DNA of 64,000 nt from Pseudogulbenkiania ferrooxidans 2002 (GTDB taxonomy: Bacteria > Pseudomonadota > Gammaproteobacteria > Burkholderiales > Chromobacteriaceae). Each line of letters begins with the position of its first letter. Position 1 is the first letter of the stretch. The stretch is taken from assembly GCF_000174355.1 (NCBI RefSeq), contig NZ_ACIS01000005.1:62001-126000 (forward strand). Reading direction: 5' to 3'. The notes beneath the pieces were generated by a model. The model did no database searches. It was not told the DNA's origin and saw nothing but the letters and a program-made list of their open reading frames with translations. The position numbers and the translations under genes were made by a program. Shown here piece by piece: positions 39,232-48,222 of the stretch.

Positions 39232-39756
39232 ATGGCCCAATTCACCGTCAACGCGCAGCGCTTTGATCCGTACAAAAACTTCAAATTCCGCGTCAAGTGG
39301 GATGGCCGCTACGTGGCCGGCATCAGCAAGGTCTCCGCGCTCAAGCGCACCACCGAAGTGGTGAAACACCGCGAGGGCGGTGATCCCAGCAGCAGCCGCA
39401 AGTCCCCCGGTCGCACCGAGTTCGAGGCCATTACCCTCGAGCGCGGCGTCACCCACGACCCGGAGTTCGAAAAATGGGCCAACAAGGTGTGGAACTTCGG
39501 TTCCGGCCTGGGTGCGGAAGTGTCCCTCAAGGATTTTCGCAAGGACCTCATCATCGAGCTGTACAACGAGGCCGGCCAGTTGGCGGTGGCCTACAAGGTG
39601 TACCGCTGCTGGGTCAGCGAGTTCCAGTCATTACCTGATCTGGATGCCAACGCCAACGCCGTGGCCATCGCCCGCCTCAAGCTCGAGAACGAGGGCTGGG
39701 AGCGTGATTACGAAGTGGCCGAGCCCAGCGAGCCCAGCTTCACCGAACCGAGCTGA
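39232..39756 (+). CDS. Tail tube protein (Afp1/gp19-like)
   Basis: A 174-residue protein matching the T4 gp19-like phage tail tube family (DPYKNFKFRVKWDGRYVAGISKVSALKRTTEV). It would polymerise into the inner tube within the sheath. The C-terminus is a short Pro/Ser/Glu tail. It lies 64 bases after the sheath gene. Only one tube gene is seen here, while Afp-type clusters often have two or three. Confidence 0.93.
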   Translation: MAQFTVNAQRFDPYKNFKFRVKWDGRYVAGISKVSALKRTTEVVKHREGGDPSSSRKSPGRTEFEAITLERGVTHDPEFEKWANKVWNFGSGLGAEVSLKDFRKDLIIELYNEAGQLAVAYKVYRCWVSEFQSLPDLDANANAVAIARLKLENEGWERDYEVAEPSEPSFTEPS

Positions 39757-39824
39757 CAACGACGTACTGACGCGTGGCGCGGGCTGAACGCGGTACCCGC
39801 CACGGCTACGGATGGAGGTCAACC

Positions 39825-40535
39825 TTGCGCGTACTCACTGCCGATGATTGGTTGCGGGCCTGGGAGCACAGCCAGACCCTGCCGCCGCCCCTGCGCCCCT
39901 GTGCCCTGCTCGCGCCCCTCATGGAGGACGGCCAGGCGGCCGCTGAACGACTGCCGTTGGGCCGGCGCGACAGTCAGTTGCTGGCACTGCACGGTGCCCT
40001 GTTTGGCTCCCGCCTCGACGCCACCACCCATTGCCCATCCTGCGGCGAACGCCTGGAACTGAGCCTGGATTGTCACGCCCTGCGGCTGGACGCCCCGGCG
40101 CTGGACGAGTCGACGCTGAGCGTGGAGTGGCAAGGCCGGTCGTTCCGCTACCGCTTGCCGGACAGTCGCGATCTGGCTGCACTGACGCAGGCCGGCGATG
40201 TCGAGCAGGCGCGCACCTTGCTGCTGCGCCGCTGTGTCGACGGCGAGATGCCCGAGGCACCGCCGGCGGAGCTGCAGGCCCTGTTGGCTCAGGCCATGGC
40301 CGAGGCCGATCCCCAGGCCGCGACCGAGCTGAGCCTCGATTGCCCCGCCTGCGCCCGGCAATGGGACGAACTGTTCGATATCGGTGTCTACCTCGACGAA
40401 GCGCTCGGACACTGGGCGGAGCGTCTGCTGGATCAGGTTCATCTGCTGGCGCAGGCCTATGGCTGGAGCGAGGCGCACATCCTCGCCCTGAGCCCGGCCC
40501 GGCGTGCCCGCTACCTGGCACGGGTGCTGGCATGA
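39825..40535 (+). CDS. eCIS-associated protein with two CxxC pairs
   Basis: A 236-residue protein with two CxxC knuckles, C70-P-S-C73 and C173-P-A-C176, likely forming a zinc site, in an otherwise helical sequence (LRAWEHSQTLPPPLRPCALL near the N-terminus). The start is a TTG at 39825 with GGAGG (39814-39818) at 6 bases; the longer open frame has no comparable signal. Its place right after the tube gene resembles that of baseplate-hub assembly chaperones of T4-like systems, so an assembly factor role is a fair guess, but I do not firmly recognise the family. Its stop overlaps the next ATG (ATGA). Confidence 0.7.
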   Translation: MRVLTADDWLRAWEHSQTLPPPLRPCALLAPLMEDGQAAAERLPLGRRDSQLLALHGALFGSRLDATTHCPSCGERLELSLDCHALRLDAPALDESTLSVEWQGRSFRYRLPDSRDLAALTQAGDVEQARTLLLRRCVDGEMPEAPPAELQALLAQAMAEADPQAATELSLDCPACARQWDELFDIGVYLDEALGHWAERLLDQVHLLAQAYGWSEAHILALSPARRARYLARVLA

Positions 40536-41311
40536 GCGATCACCTGTCCACGCTGGCCCGCCGCGCCTTGCAAGCCCCGCGCATTCACCCCCGTGCACCG
40601 TCGCGCTTCGAAGGGGAGTCGGCCGCGGTCACTTTCTCCGAAACGGCGGCCGATGTCCCCAGCGCTCCGGTCGACACCCCGCCCCCTCGTAGCGTGCCGC
40701 CTTTACGGCCCGATGCTTCCGTCCCGCTGCGGCCCGAGACGGAACCGGTTCTGGATATGGAAACGCCGCCACCAGGCGAGCCCCGCGAAGGGCGGAACCC
40801 ACTGCCTCCTGCGCCACCACAGTGGCCGATCGGGACAGTCTCTGCGCGAGTCGAGGCGGCACCACCGCTCACGCAGCCGGTATCTGCTTCATCCGAGCCG
40901 GTGCTGCCCGGCGTTGTGGTGGCGCCACGACTGGAACCTCTGGCGCGCGAGCAGGTGGAGCACCGGGTGCATGAGCGACTCGACGTGCACCACGAAAGAA
41001 TCGAGCACCGGGACACGGTGGAACACACGCTCGAACAGCGAGTGGAACGCCTGACTCTGGTAGAGCCGCAGGGCTACCCGCAGGTGGCGCCATCGGCCGC
41101 TCCGCCGCGATCTGAGCATGCTGCCGTGACCGCGCCGCAGCTGGGGGCGCATCGAGTGGAAATCAACATCGGCCGTATCGAGGTGCTGCCGGCGGAGCCA
41201 GCCGCTGTACCGCGTCATGACAATGCGCCGCGGCAGCCGGTGGTGCAGTCCCTCGAGGCGTATCTGCAGGAGCGCAATAACGCCGGGCGTGGCCGGGGAG
41301 GGCGAGAATGA
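40532..41311 (+). CDS. Pro-rich eCIS protein with a charged helical segment
   Basis: A 259-residue hypothetical protein. Residues 20-130 are rich in Pro and Ala and look disordered; residues about 140-175 form a His/Glu/Arg-rich, probably coiled-coil segment (HRVHERLDVHHERIEHRD); near the C-terminus lies VEINIGRIEVLPAEP, a short motif I associate with several eCIS-linked proteins. It overlaps its neighbours by ATGA on both sides, so it is an integral cluster member. I cannot assign a function; a linker, length control or packaging role is possible. Confidence 0.65.
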   Translation: MSDHLSTLARRALQAPRIHPRAPSRFEGESAAVTFSETAADVPSAPVDTPPPRSVPPLRPDASVPLRPETEPVLDMETPPPGEPREGRNPLPPAPPQWPIGTVSARVEAAPPLTQPVSASSEPVLPGVVVAPRLEPLAREQVEHRVHERLDVHHERIEHRDTVEHTLEQRVERLTLVEPQGYPQVAPSAAPPRSEHAAVTAPQLGAHRVEINIGRIEVLPAEPAAVPRHDNAPRQPVVQSLEAYLQERNNAGRGRGGRE

Positions 41312-42642
41312 GCAACGCGCTCAGTGTCGCCGCCACCGCCGCCGTATTGCAGCAGATGCTGCAGGGTGGTTTCGCTGCGCTCAAGCTGGACGATGTCCTG
41401 GGGGCCAACGCCGTCCCCGTCACCTGCATCCCGCCCGAACGCATCGCGTCGGACAGCGGCTCCAGCCAGCTCAACATTTTCTTGTACAACCAGACGCGTA
41501 ATCCCGGTTGGGCCAATCTCGATCTGCCAAGCCGCGACGGGCGCGGCGAACGCATCGCCAACCCGGCCCTGGCGCTCGACCTGCACTTCCTGCTCTCGGC
41601 TTACGGAGTGGCCGACTTTCACGCCGAAATCATGCTGGGGGCCGCCATGCAAATCCTGCACGATACCCCCGCCCTGGGCCGCGCGGCGATCCGCGATGCG
41701 CTGAAGCCGGCGGCCAACAAGCCCAACCTGCCGCAGGAGCTGGAACTGGCCGGGCTGGCCGACCAGCTGGAACAGCTGCGCATCACGCCCCTCAACCACA
41801 CCACGGATGAGATTTCGCGCATCTGGGCGGCCTTGCAGACGCCGGCACGGCCGAGTGCCGCCTACCTCGTCAGCGTGGTGCTGATGCAGTCGCCGCAGAG
41901 CGTGCGTCGCCCGCTGCCGGTTCTGGCCCGCAACCTCTACGTGGTGCCGTTGCGGGCGCCTCGTCTCGATCGGGTCGAATCCAGCGCCGGAGCCGCGGCG
42001 CCTATCGTGCCCAGCGGCACGGTGCGGATCGGCGGCGTCAACCTTGCCGCGCCGTCGCTCAGCCTGCTGCTCAATGGTCAGGAATTTGCCGGGGGCGTGC
42101 AGAGCCTGGGAGCGGATGAACTGGCGTTTGGCTTTCTGTTGCCCGATCCGCCCAACCCTCCCGCCATTCCGGATATGCTGCGCGCCGGGGTCTGCACCGT
42201 GCAACTGATCCACCCGCAGTGGATGGGGCAGCCGCCACAGGTGCACGGCGGGCAGGAATCCAATCTGGCCGCCTTCGTCCTCAATCCCGAGGCGAGCTTC
42301 GCCGTCCAGCCCGGTGCTACCAGCACGGTCGTGGACGGCGTCACCTACCGCAGCGGCACGATCAAGATCGGCTGTGTGCCGCGTATCGGCAGCCGTCAGC
42401 GCGTCCGCCTGCTGCTCAACGAGAAAAGCCCGCCGCCCAACCGGCCGGCACGCGCCTACAGCTTTGCCGCGCGTGAGGGAAACGGCATCGTTGCGCCCGC
42501 CGAGAGCACTGCCGATGTCACTGTCGATTACCGCAACGTGGCCCAGGGCAGTTACCTTGCCCGGGTCCAGGTGGATGCGGGAACCAGCCCGCTGGTGCTG
42601 GGGCCGGACGGGCGCTTCAGCGGGCCGGAGGTGCTGCCATGA
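41308..42642 (+). CDS. Tail terminator/cap protein, DUF4255 (Pvc16-like)
   Basis: A 444-residue protein. The first about 200 residues match the Pvc16/Afp16 N-terminal domain DUF4255 (alternation of NIFLYNQTRNPGWANLDLP, then LALDLHFLLSAYG and YLVSVVLMQSP), which caps the far end of tube and sheath. The C-terminal half (residues 220-444) looks like Ig-like beta domains (SGTVRIGGVNL..., GYRSGTIKIGC-type strands) that are not part of the core domain. Start and stop overlap neighbours by ATGA. Confidence 0.88.
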   Translation: MSNALSVAATAAVLQQMLQGGFAALKLDDVLGANAVPVTCIPPERIASDSGSSQLNIFLYNQTRNPGWANLDLPSRDGRGERIANPALALDLHFLLSAYGVADFHAEIMLGAAMQILHDTPALGRAAIRDALKPAANKPNLPQELELAGLADQLEQLRITPLNHTTDEISRIWAALQTPARPSAAYLVSVVLMQSPQSVRRPLPVLARNLYVVPLRAPRLDRVESSAGAAAPIVPSGTVRIGGVNLAAPSLSLLLNGQEFAGGVQSLGADELAFGFLLPDPPNPPAIPDMLRAGVCTVQLIHPQWMGQPPQVHGGQESNLAAFVLNPEASFAVQPGATSTVVDGVTYRSGTIKIGCVPRIGSRQRVRLLLNEKSPPPNRPARAYSFAAREGNGIVAPAESTADVTVDYRNVAQGSYLARVQVDAGTSPLVLGPDGRFSGPEVLP

Positions 42643-44531
42643 GCTCGCGTCGTGATCTGGCAACTAATCGGCGCCTGCTCGCCTCGGCGCTGGACGCCTT
42701 TGCCGACTACCTGGCGCGGACGCTTTCCGGCCAGCCCACCCCGTACGGCACCTACCTCGAAACGCCGCCGGCGCTGGCCAGTTTGTCCCAGCGCCTGGAA
42801 CTGAACCGTTTCGAGCAGGACGTCCTGCTGCTGGCCGTGGCCACCGAGCTCGATGTGCGCTTTCGCACCCTGCTGGCCCAGGCGCAGGGCGACGAGAACA
42901 AACCCTGGCTGAGTTTCGACCTGGCGCTGGCTCTGCTGCCCAAACCGGACTGGGCAGCCGCCACGCCGGTCGGTCGTCTGCGGCGCTGGCGCCTGCTGGA
43001 ACTGGCCGGCGGTGGCGGGCCGTTGCAGGCAAGACTGGTGGTGGACGAGTCGATCCTGCATCAGGTGGTGGGGCTGAGCTACCCGGACCCACGGCTGGAG
43101 CCCTGGTTCCGGCCTGTTGAGGCGAGCGCGGACACCCGCTTCGACCCCGAGATCGCCCGACTTGCCGAACACTGGCAGGGCGCCCCGAGTCTGGCGACGA
43201 CCGTGGTCGCCCGTTTCGAAGAGGGTGACGGGGAGACTTTCGCCAAGTCACTGGCGGCGCAACTCAAGCTGCGGCTGTACCGTCTGCAGGCGCGCGAGTT
43301 GCCTGCCGCGCAACAGGAGCGCGAGCTGCTGGCGCGCCTCTGGGAGCGCGAAGCCTTGCTGCACAACGCCTTGCTCTGGATCGAATTGGAGCGGCCCGAG
43401 CCTGCTCAGGCGCAGCGGCTGGGGGACTTCATCGAGGGACTGCAGGGGCTGATCCTGGTTAGCGGCGACGGCAACCTGACGTTGCGCCGCCCTCAATGGC
43501 GCGTCGACTGGCACGGCGGGGATACGGCCAGCCGCCTCGCGGTCTGGCAGCAGGCGCTGGGGGAGAAAGGCGAGAGGCTGAACGGCCGGCTCGGCCACAT
43601 CGCCGAGCAGTTCCATCTTTCGGCCAACGTCATCGTACGCATCGCCTCAAATTGGGATGGCACAGCCGGGCAGGGAGGCGAGCAGCTGTGGGATGCCTGT
43701 CGCAGAGAGGCACGCCACGACCTTGAGCAGCTGGCGACACGCGTCGAGTCGCAGGCGGGGTGGGACGATCTGGTGCTGCCGGAGTCGGCCATCACCATGT
43801 TGCGCACCCTCGCCGCTCAGGTGCGCCAGCGCACCCGCGTGTACCGCGAGTGGGGCTTCGCCGAGCGCAGCACGCGCGGGCTTGGCATCAGCGCATTGTT
43901 TGTCGGCGGCAGCGGTACCGGCAAGACCCTGGCCGCCGAAGTGCTCGCCAACGAATTGCGGCTCGATCTGTTCCGCATCGACCTGGCGGCGCTGGTCAGC
44001 AAGTACATTGGCGAGACGGAGAAGAACCTGGCGCGGGTGTTTTCCGTCGCCGAGCGCAGCGGCGCCATCCTGCTCTTCGACGAAGCCGATGCACTGTTCG
44101 GCAAACGCAGCGAAGTCCGCGACAGTCATGACCGCTACGCCAACCTGGAAGTGAGCTACCTGCTGCAACGCATCGAGACCTACCACGGCCTGGCGATTCT
44201 CACCAGCAACCTCAAGCAAGCCATCGACACCGCGTTCCAGCGGCGCATGCGGTTCATCGTGCCATTCCCGTTTCCGGACGCCGCTGCCCGCAGCGCCATC
44301 TGGGCGCGGGTGTTTCCGTCGAACACGCCGGTGGCCGACCTCGATCTGGGCAAACTGGCACGGCTGTCGCTGTCCGGAGGGCACATCCGCAACCTGGCGT
44401 TGAATGCGGCCTTCCTTGCTGCCGACGAGGACACCGCCATCGCCATGCGTCACTTGCGTACCGCTGCCGAAAGCGAATTCGCCAAGCTCGAGAAACCGCT
44501 GTCGGCTGCCGAGGTGGGGGATTGGCTATGA
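42639..44531 (+). CDS. AAA+ ATPase of the eCIS (Afp15/Pvc15-like)
   Basis: A 630-residue protein with a C-terminal AAA+ module: Walker A GGSGTGKT at residues 423-430 (K429), Walker B ILLFDEADALFG with D481-E482, and the arginine-finger region near FQRRMRFIVPFPFPD. The N-terminal 400 residues form a helical domain typical of eCIS ATPases. Such ATPases are needed for particle assembly or cargo loading in Afp/PVC/MAC-like systems. It overlaps its neighbours by ATGA. Confidence 0.93.
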   Translation: MSSRRDLATNRRLLASALDAFADYLARTLSGQPTPYGTYLETPPALASLSQRLELNRFEQDVLLLAVATELDVRFRTLLAQAQGDENKPWLSFDLALALLPKPDWAAATPVGRLRRWRLLELAGGGGPLQARLVVDESILHQVVGLSYPDPRLEPWFRPVEASADTRFDPEIARLAEHWQGAPSLATTVVARFEEGDGETFAKSLAAQLKLRLYRLQARELPAAQQERELLARLWEREALLHNALLWIELERPEPAQAQRLGDFIEGLQGLILVSGDGNLTLRRPQWRVDWHGGDTASRLAVWQQALGEKGERLNGRLGHIAEQFHLSANVIVRIASNWDGTAGQGGEQLWDACRREARHDLEQLATRVESQAGWDDLVLPESAITMLRTLAAQVRQRTRVYREWGFAERSTRGLGISALFVGGSGTGKTLAAEVLANELRLDLFRIDLAALVSKYIGETEKNLARVFSVAERSGAILLFDEADALFGKRSEVRDSHDRYANLEVSYLLQRIETYHGLAILTSNLKQAIDTAFQRRMRFIVPFPFPDAAARSAIWARVFPSNTPVADLDLGKLARLSLSGGHIRNLALNAAFLAADEDTAIAMRHLRTAAESEFAKLEKPLSAAEVGDWL

Positions 44532-44797
44532 AAGGCGCAACGAAGCCAGTCGCGCCGGCGATCAATCTGCACATCGGCAGCCTGGCCTTGCCGGGGTATT
44601 CCTTGCGCGATGGCACCCGGCTGGCCGAGGCCCTCAAGCGCGAACTGGGCCGCCTGCTGGCGGCGCAACCGCTGCCGGCGCAGGGGTTCCAGGCCGATCG
44701 GCTGCAGATTGCGCGTTTTCGTCGCCACGCTGGCGAGCGACCGGAACTGACCGGGCGGCGGCTGGCACGGCTGATAGCCCAGCAGCTGGGAGACTGA
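44528..44797 (+). CDS. Small eCIS-associated protein
   Basis: An 89-residue protein with an N-terminal INLHIGSLALPGY strand followed by helices (TRLAEALKRELGRLLAAQ) and a basic C-terminus. Similar short proteins occur next to DUF4157 genes in eCIS clusters, but their role is not known to me. ATG 44528 overlaps the ATPase stop (ATGA). Confidence 0.65.
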   Translation: MKGATKPVAPAINLHIGSLALPGYSLRDGTRLAEALKRELGRLLAAQPLPAQGFQADRLQIARFRRHAGERPELTGRRLARLIAQQLGD

Positions 44798-44802
44798 CCG
44801 TC

Positions 44803-47800
44803 ATGGCCGAACACGTACTGACGCCGCAAGCCGAGCGCGAGCCGCCCGCCAGCAAGGCGTCGGCGCGTGGCCTGCTGCAGCGCAAGTGCGCCTGCGGTGC
44901 CAATGCCGGCGGCAGTGGCGAATGCGAAACCTGCGCGGCCCAGCATCAGCTGCAGCGCCATGCCAGTCGCCCGGTGACGCCGCAGACGGGGCTGCCGGCT
45001 TCGGTCGGGACCACCCTGGAGCGCACGGGGCGGCCGCTGGATGCCGATACCCGGCACTTCATGGAAGACCGTTTCGGCAGCGACTTTGGCTCTGTGCGTA
45101 TCCACGACGACAGCGCCGCCGCCGCTTCCGCGCGCGATGTCGACGCCCACGCCTACACCGTGGGGCAAAACATCGTCTTCGCCGATGGGCAGTACCAGCC
45201 CCACAGCGAGAGCGGCCGCCATCTGCTGGCTCACGAGCTGGCGCACACCGTGCAGCAGCAGGGGCTGCAGCGCGCCGGTATCAGCAGCCTGGCCGACCAA
45301 GGGCCTGATTACCAACGCCTGGAACGCGAGGCCGACTTTGCGGCCGACCGGGTGATGAGCGGGCAGCCGCTGCCCAATGGCGTACTCAGCCAGGGTGGTC
45401 CGCGCCTGTCGCGCAAGCCGGCCACGCCGACTGTCACGCCACCAGCGCCGGCCGCCACGCCGGCAGGGGCCACTCCCGCCGCCGAAGAAAAGGACCCGGC
45501 ACCGGGCTTCACCGCCGAGTACGAAACCTCCACCTACAACCGCAGCTTCAGCCTCACCAGCAGCGAGGTGCCGGTACAGGTGTCGGGCTCGGTGAGCAAG
45601 ACCCAGGCCGACTACGAGGTCGAGAAGCTGGTGCTGCCGGCGCAGAAGGGCCCGTACGCGCTGGCCTTATGCAACAAGCCGTACCGGCCGTTGACGGCGG
45701 TGTTCGAGTGGGCCGGCGGCGTCCCCAAACCGTACAAGAATATCCCGCGTGACCCCACGGATACCCTGCAGCGCACCTGGTTGTCGAAGTATGGCTACAA
45801 GCTGGGCAAGGAGGCCCACAAGCGCTGGAAGGAGGTCGGGGGCGAGTCGACGTTCCCCAAAATCCCCAATGGTCCGACCTGCGAAATCGACCACATCCAG
45901 GAACTGCAGGTCGGCGGAGACAACAACGCTGACAACCTGCAAGTGCTGGACAAGGTGGACAACGGCTCCAGCGGCAACCTGATACAACAGCAATTGCGCT
46001 ACCTGGCCAGCGCCGCTTTCGATGACGCCAAGACTGCGCTGGGCAACAAGCGGCCCAAGCGGGTGTCGCTGTCCTTCAAGGGCGCGGTGATGCAGGGCAG
46101 CCCGAAGTGCTCGCTGTGCTGCCAATTGGGACAACGCTTCAACGACCCCTCGATCACGGCGGCCAGTGGTGCCGTGGTGGTGGACTACGACCTGATCATC
46201 CTGGGCAACCCGGTGAAGCTCAAGTTGCCGGCGGACAAGAGCAAGTCGATCCCGCTGGCGGGCTCGCCCTATGCCGAAAACAAGGCGGCCGCCGGCAGCA
46301 TCAAGGGTCTGACCCTGGTCAGTTTCGAGCGCGATGGCAAGGGCAAGGGGCGGGACAAGATCCGCGCCAGCATCGACGGCGAAATCATGCATCTCAAGCC
46401 CAATACCAAGGGCGGGGACCTGCTGCTCGGCATCGGCCCGGACGGTTCGCTGTTGCTGCCGAAGGGCAAACCGAGCGCGCCGATCAAGTTCGAATACACC
46501 AAGTTGAGCCCCGGCCAGTTCACCAGCCTGACCGTCGATTCCAACGGCATCAGCGCCGAGGGCACCATCAAGCCGAGCATCCCGCTCTTGCCGACGCTCA
46601 ACGTGGCGATGGACGCCAACAGTTTCCGTGTCACCAAGGGCATCGACAAGGACAAGATCAAGCCGCCGTTCCCCGGCGTGAAGGTCACCGAGGCGAGCAT
46701 CGCCCTTGAGCTGGCGCCGGTGTTCAAGCCGGTGGGCACGCTGGCGCTGGAGTTCGGCGCGGGAAAAAAACTGGCCGATCTCAAGCTCACCGCCTCGGCT
46801 GACGACGCCGGCCTGGTGCTCAAGGGCGATTTGCTGGTCTACCTGCCCGGAATCGATCAGGCCAAGGGCGAGGTCAAGTACCAGGGGGGCGAGTGGAGCG
46901 GCGGGGCGCACATCGAATCCGGCCAAATGGCCGGCAAGATACCCTACGTGAAGAGCGGCTCGGTCGACGTCTGGTTCAAGGCCGGCAAGATCGACGCCAG
47001 CGGCAAGGTCAACCTGGAACTGCCGGGCAACAACGAGGCCACCCTGGAGCTGAACTACACCGCGAGCAAATGGGTGTTCCAGGGGCGGGGCCGGATCAAG
47101 GTCAAGAATCCCTACCTCAAGCCGATCCAAGCCAGCCTCTGGTACGACGGGGAGCTGTTCATCGCCAAGGGCCAGGCCGGCTTCGCCTTCTCCGGCCTCG
47201 ACGGCACGGTGGATGCCACCTACGAGAACAAGGGTGGCAAGGAAAAGGTGTACGGCAAGGGCGACATCAAGATCGACAAGGGCAAGGCCAAGGGCAATAT
47301 CGTCGTCGAGCTGCACCCCAACGAGAAGATCAGCGGCAAGGGCCGGCTCTCCTACGAGATCAAGAAGGATCTGGTGGCGACCGCCGGCATCACCATCGAC
47401 GAGCACCAGAAGATCACCTTCGATGGTGAACTGAGTTTTCCGGACATCAAGCTCTTTGGACGTTTCCCCGAGAAGCAGGAAGACCACACTATCTTCCAGG
47501 CCTCCGGCAGCATCCCCATTCCCGGCGCCTCGATCGGCAACATCGGCCTCAAGGTCAAGCTCTGGGGCAGCCTCGGGTACTACTACTACGTCGGCCCCGG
47601 TGTCCTTACCGGGGTCAAGGCAACGGTCAAGTTCAGCCCGTTCGAGGACAACCCCGACTTCAGCTTCACTCTACAGGCCAAGGCCAGCATCCCGGCGGGC
47701 GGTGGTATCACCGGCAGGATCGGTGCCGACGTGGTCATCGACGCCTATATCGCGGAAGTCGGCGGCGGCCTCAACGTCTCCGCCAAGGCCGGTCTGGAGG

Positions 47801-48201
47801 GAAAGGCGGAGCTGTCGAGCGAGATTGCCTACAGCAAGGACAAGTTCAGCGTCGATGCCAGCGCCTATATCGGTGGCAACGTGGTCTTGGCGGCCGCGCT
47901 TTGCGCCCGGGTGTATGCCGAGGCCGGCGTATGGCGCTTCAAGGTACGCACCGAGAAGAGCTGGGAGCTGTTGGGTGGCAAGTTTGACACCGGCCTGGGG
48001 CTCGGGGTGCGCCTGCCTCTGCATTACGACAGCGTCGAAGGCTTCCGGATGCCGCGCCTCTCCGACATCAAGCCGGAGCCGTCGGAATTGAAGCTTGATC
48101 CATCCAGGATGTTGTCCAGCCTGTTTGGCGACGCCAACAAGAGCGACGAGCGCGAGGCCGGTTCGAAAGAAACCGGCTTGTGCTCGGTCAAGGGCGATTA
48201 G
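44803..48201 (+). CDS. DUF4157 protein with HNH-nuclease-like motif, candidate eCIS cargo
   Basis: A 1132-residue protein in three parts. Residues 29-44 hold a CxC...CxxC knuckle (C29, C31, C41, C44). Residues about 55-190 are a DUF4157 domain with the zinc-protease-like H144-E-L-A-H148. Residues 360-395 read CEIDHIQELQVGG and then DNLQVLDKVDNGSSGN, a good fit to an HNH/beta-beta-alpha-metal nuclease finger with D363-H364 and N378 and N387. From about 420 to the end runs a long Gly/Lys-rich beta-repeat region (GKGDIKIDKGKAKG). DUF4157 is strongly linked to eCIS in known clusters, and toxins of such systems include nucleases. ATG 44803 is chosen because the frame upstream lies inside the small gene. 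No immunity gene is seen. Confidence 0.8.
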   Translation: MAEHVLTPQAEREPPASKASARGLLQRKCACGANAGGSGECETCAAQHQLQRHASRPVTPQTGLPASVGTTLERTGRPLDADTRHFMEDRFGSDFGSVRIHDDSAAAASARDVDAHAYTVGQNIVFADGQYQPHSESGRHLLAHELAHTVQQQGLQRAGISSLADQGPDYQRLEREADFAADRVMSGQPLPNGVLSQGGPRLSRKPATPTVTPPAPAATPAGATPAAEEKDPAPGFTAEYETSTYNRSFSLTSSEVPVQVSGSVSKTQADYEVEKLVLPAQKGPYALALCNKPYRPLTAVFEWAGGVPKPYKNIPRDPTDTLQRTWLSKYGYKLGKEAHKRWKEVGGESTFPKIPNGPTCEIDHIQELQVGGDNNADNLQVLDKVDNGSSGNLIQQQLRYLASAAFDDAKTALGNKRPKRVSLSFKGAVMQGSPKCSLCCQLGQRFNDPSITAASGAVVVDYDLIILGNPVKLKLPADKSKSIPLAGSPYAENKAAAGSIKGLTLVSFERDGKGKGRDKIRASIDGEIMHLKPNTKGGDLLLGIGPDGSLLLPKGKPSAPIKFEYTKLSPGQFTSLTVDSNGISAEGTIKPSIPLLPTLNVAMDANSFRVTKGIDKDKIKPPFPGVKVTEASIALELAPVFKPVGTLALEFGAGKKLADLKLTASADDAGLVLKGDLLVYLPGIDQAKGEVKYQGGEWSGGAHIESGQMAGKIPYVKSGSVDVWFKAGKIDASGKVNLELPGNNEATLELNYTASKWVFQGRGRIKVKNPYLKPIQASLWYDGELFIAKGQAGFAFSGLDGTVDATYENKGGKEKVYGKGDIKIDKGKAKGNIVVELHPNEKISGKGRLSYEIKKDLVATAGITIDEHQKITFDGELSFPDIKLFGRFPEKQEDHTIFQASGSIPIPGASIGNIGLKVKLWGSLGYYYYVGPGVLTGVKATVKFSPFEDNPDFSFTLQAKASIPAGGGITGRIGADVVIDAYIAEVGGGLNVSAKAGLEGKAELSSEIAYSKDKFSVDASAYIGGNVVLAAALCARVYAEAGVWRFKVRTEKSWELLGGKFDTGLGLGVRLPLHYDSVEGFRMPRLSDIKPEPSELKLDPSRMLSSLFGDANKSDEREAGSKETGLCSVKGD

Positions 48202-48222
48202 GCGCGCGATGAGGACCACGCC

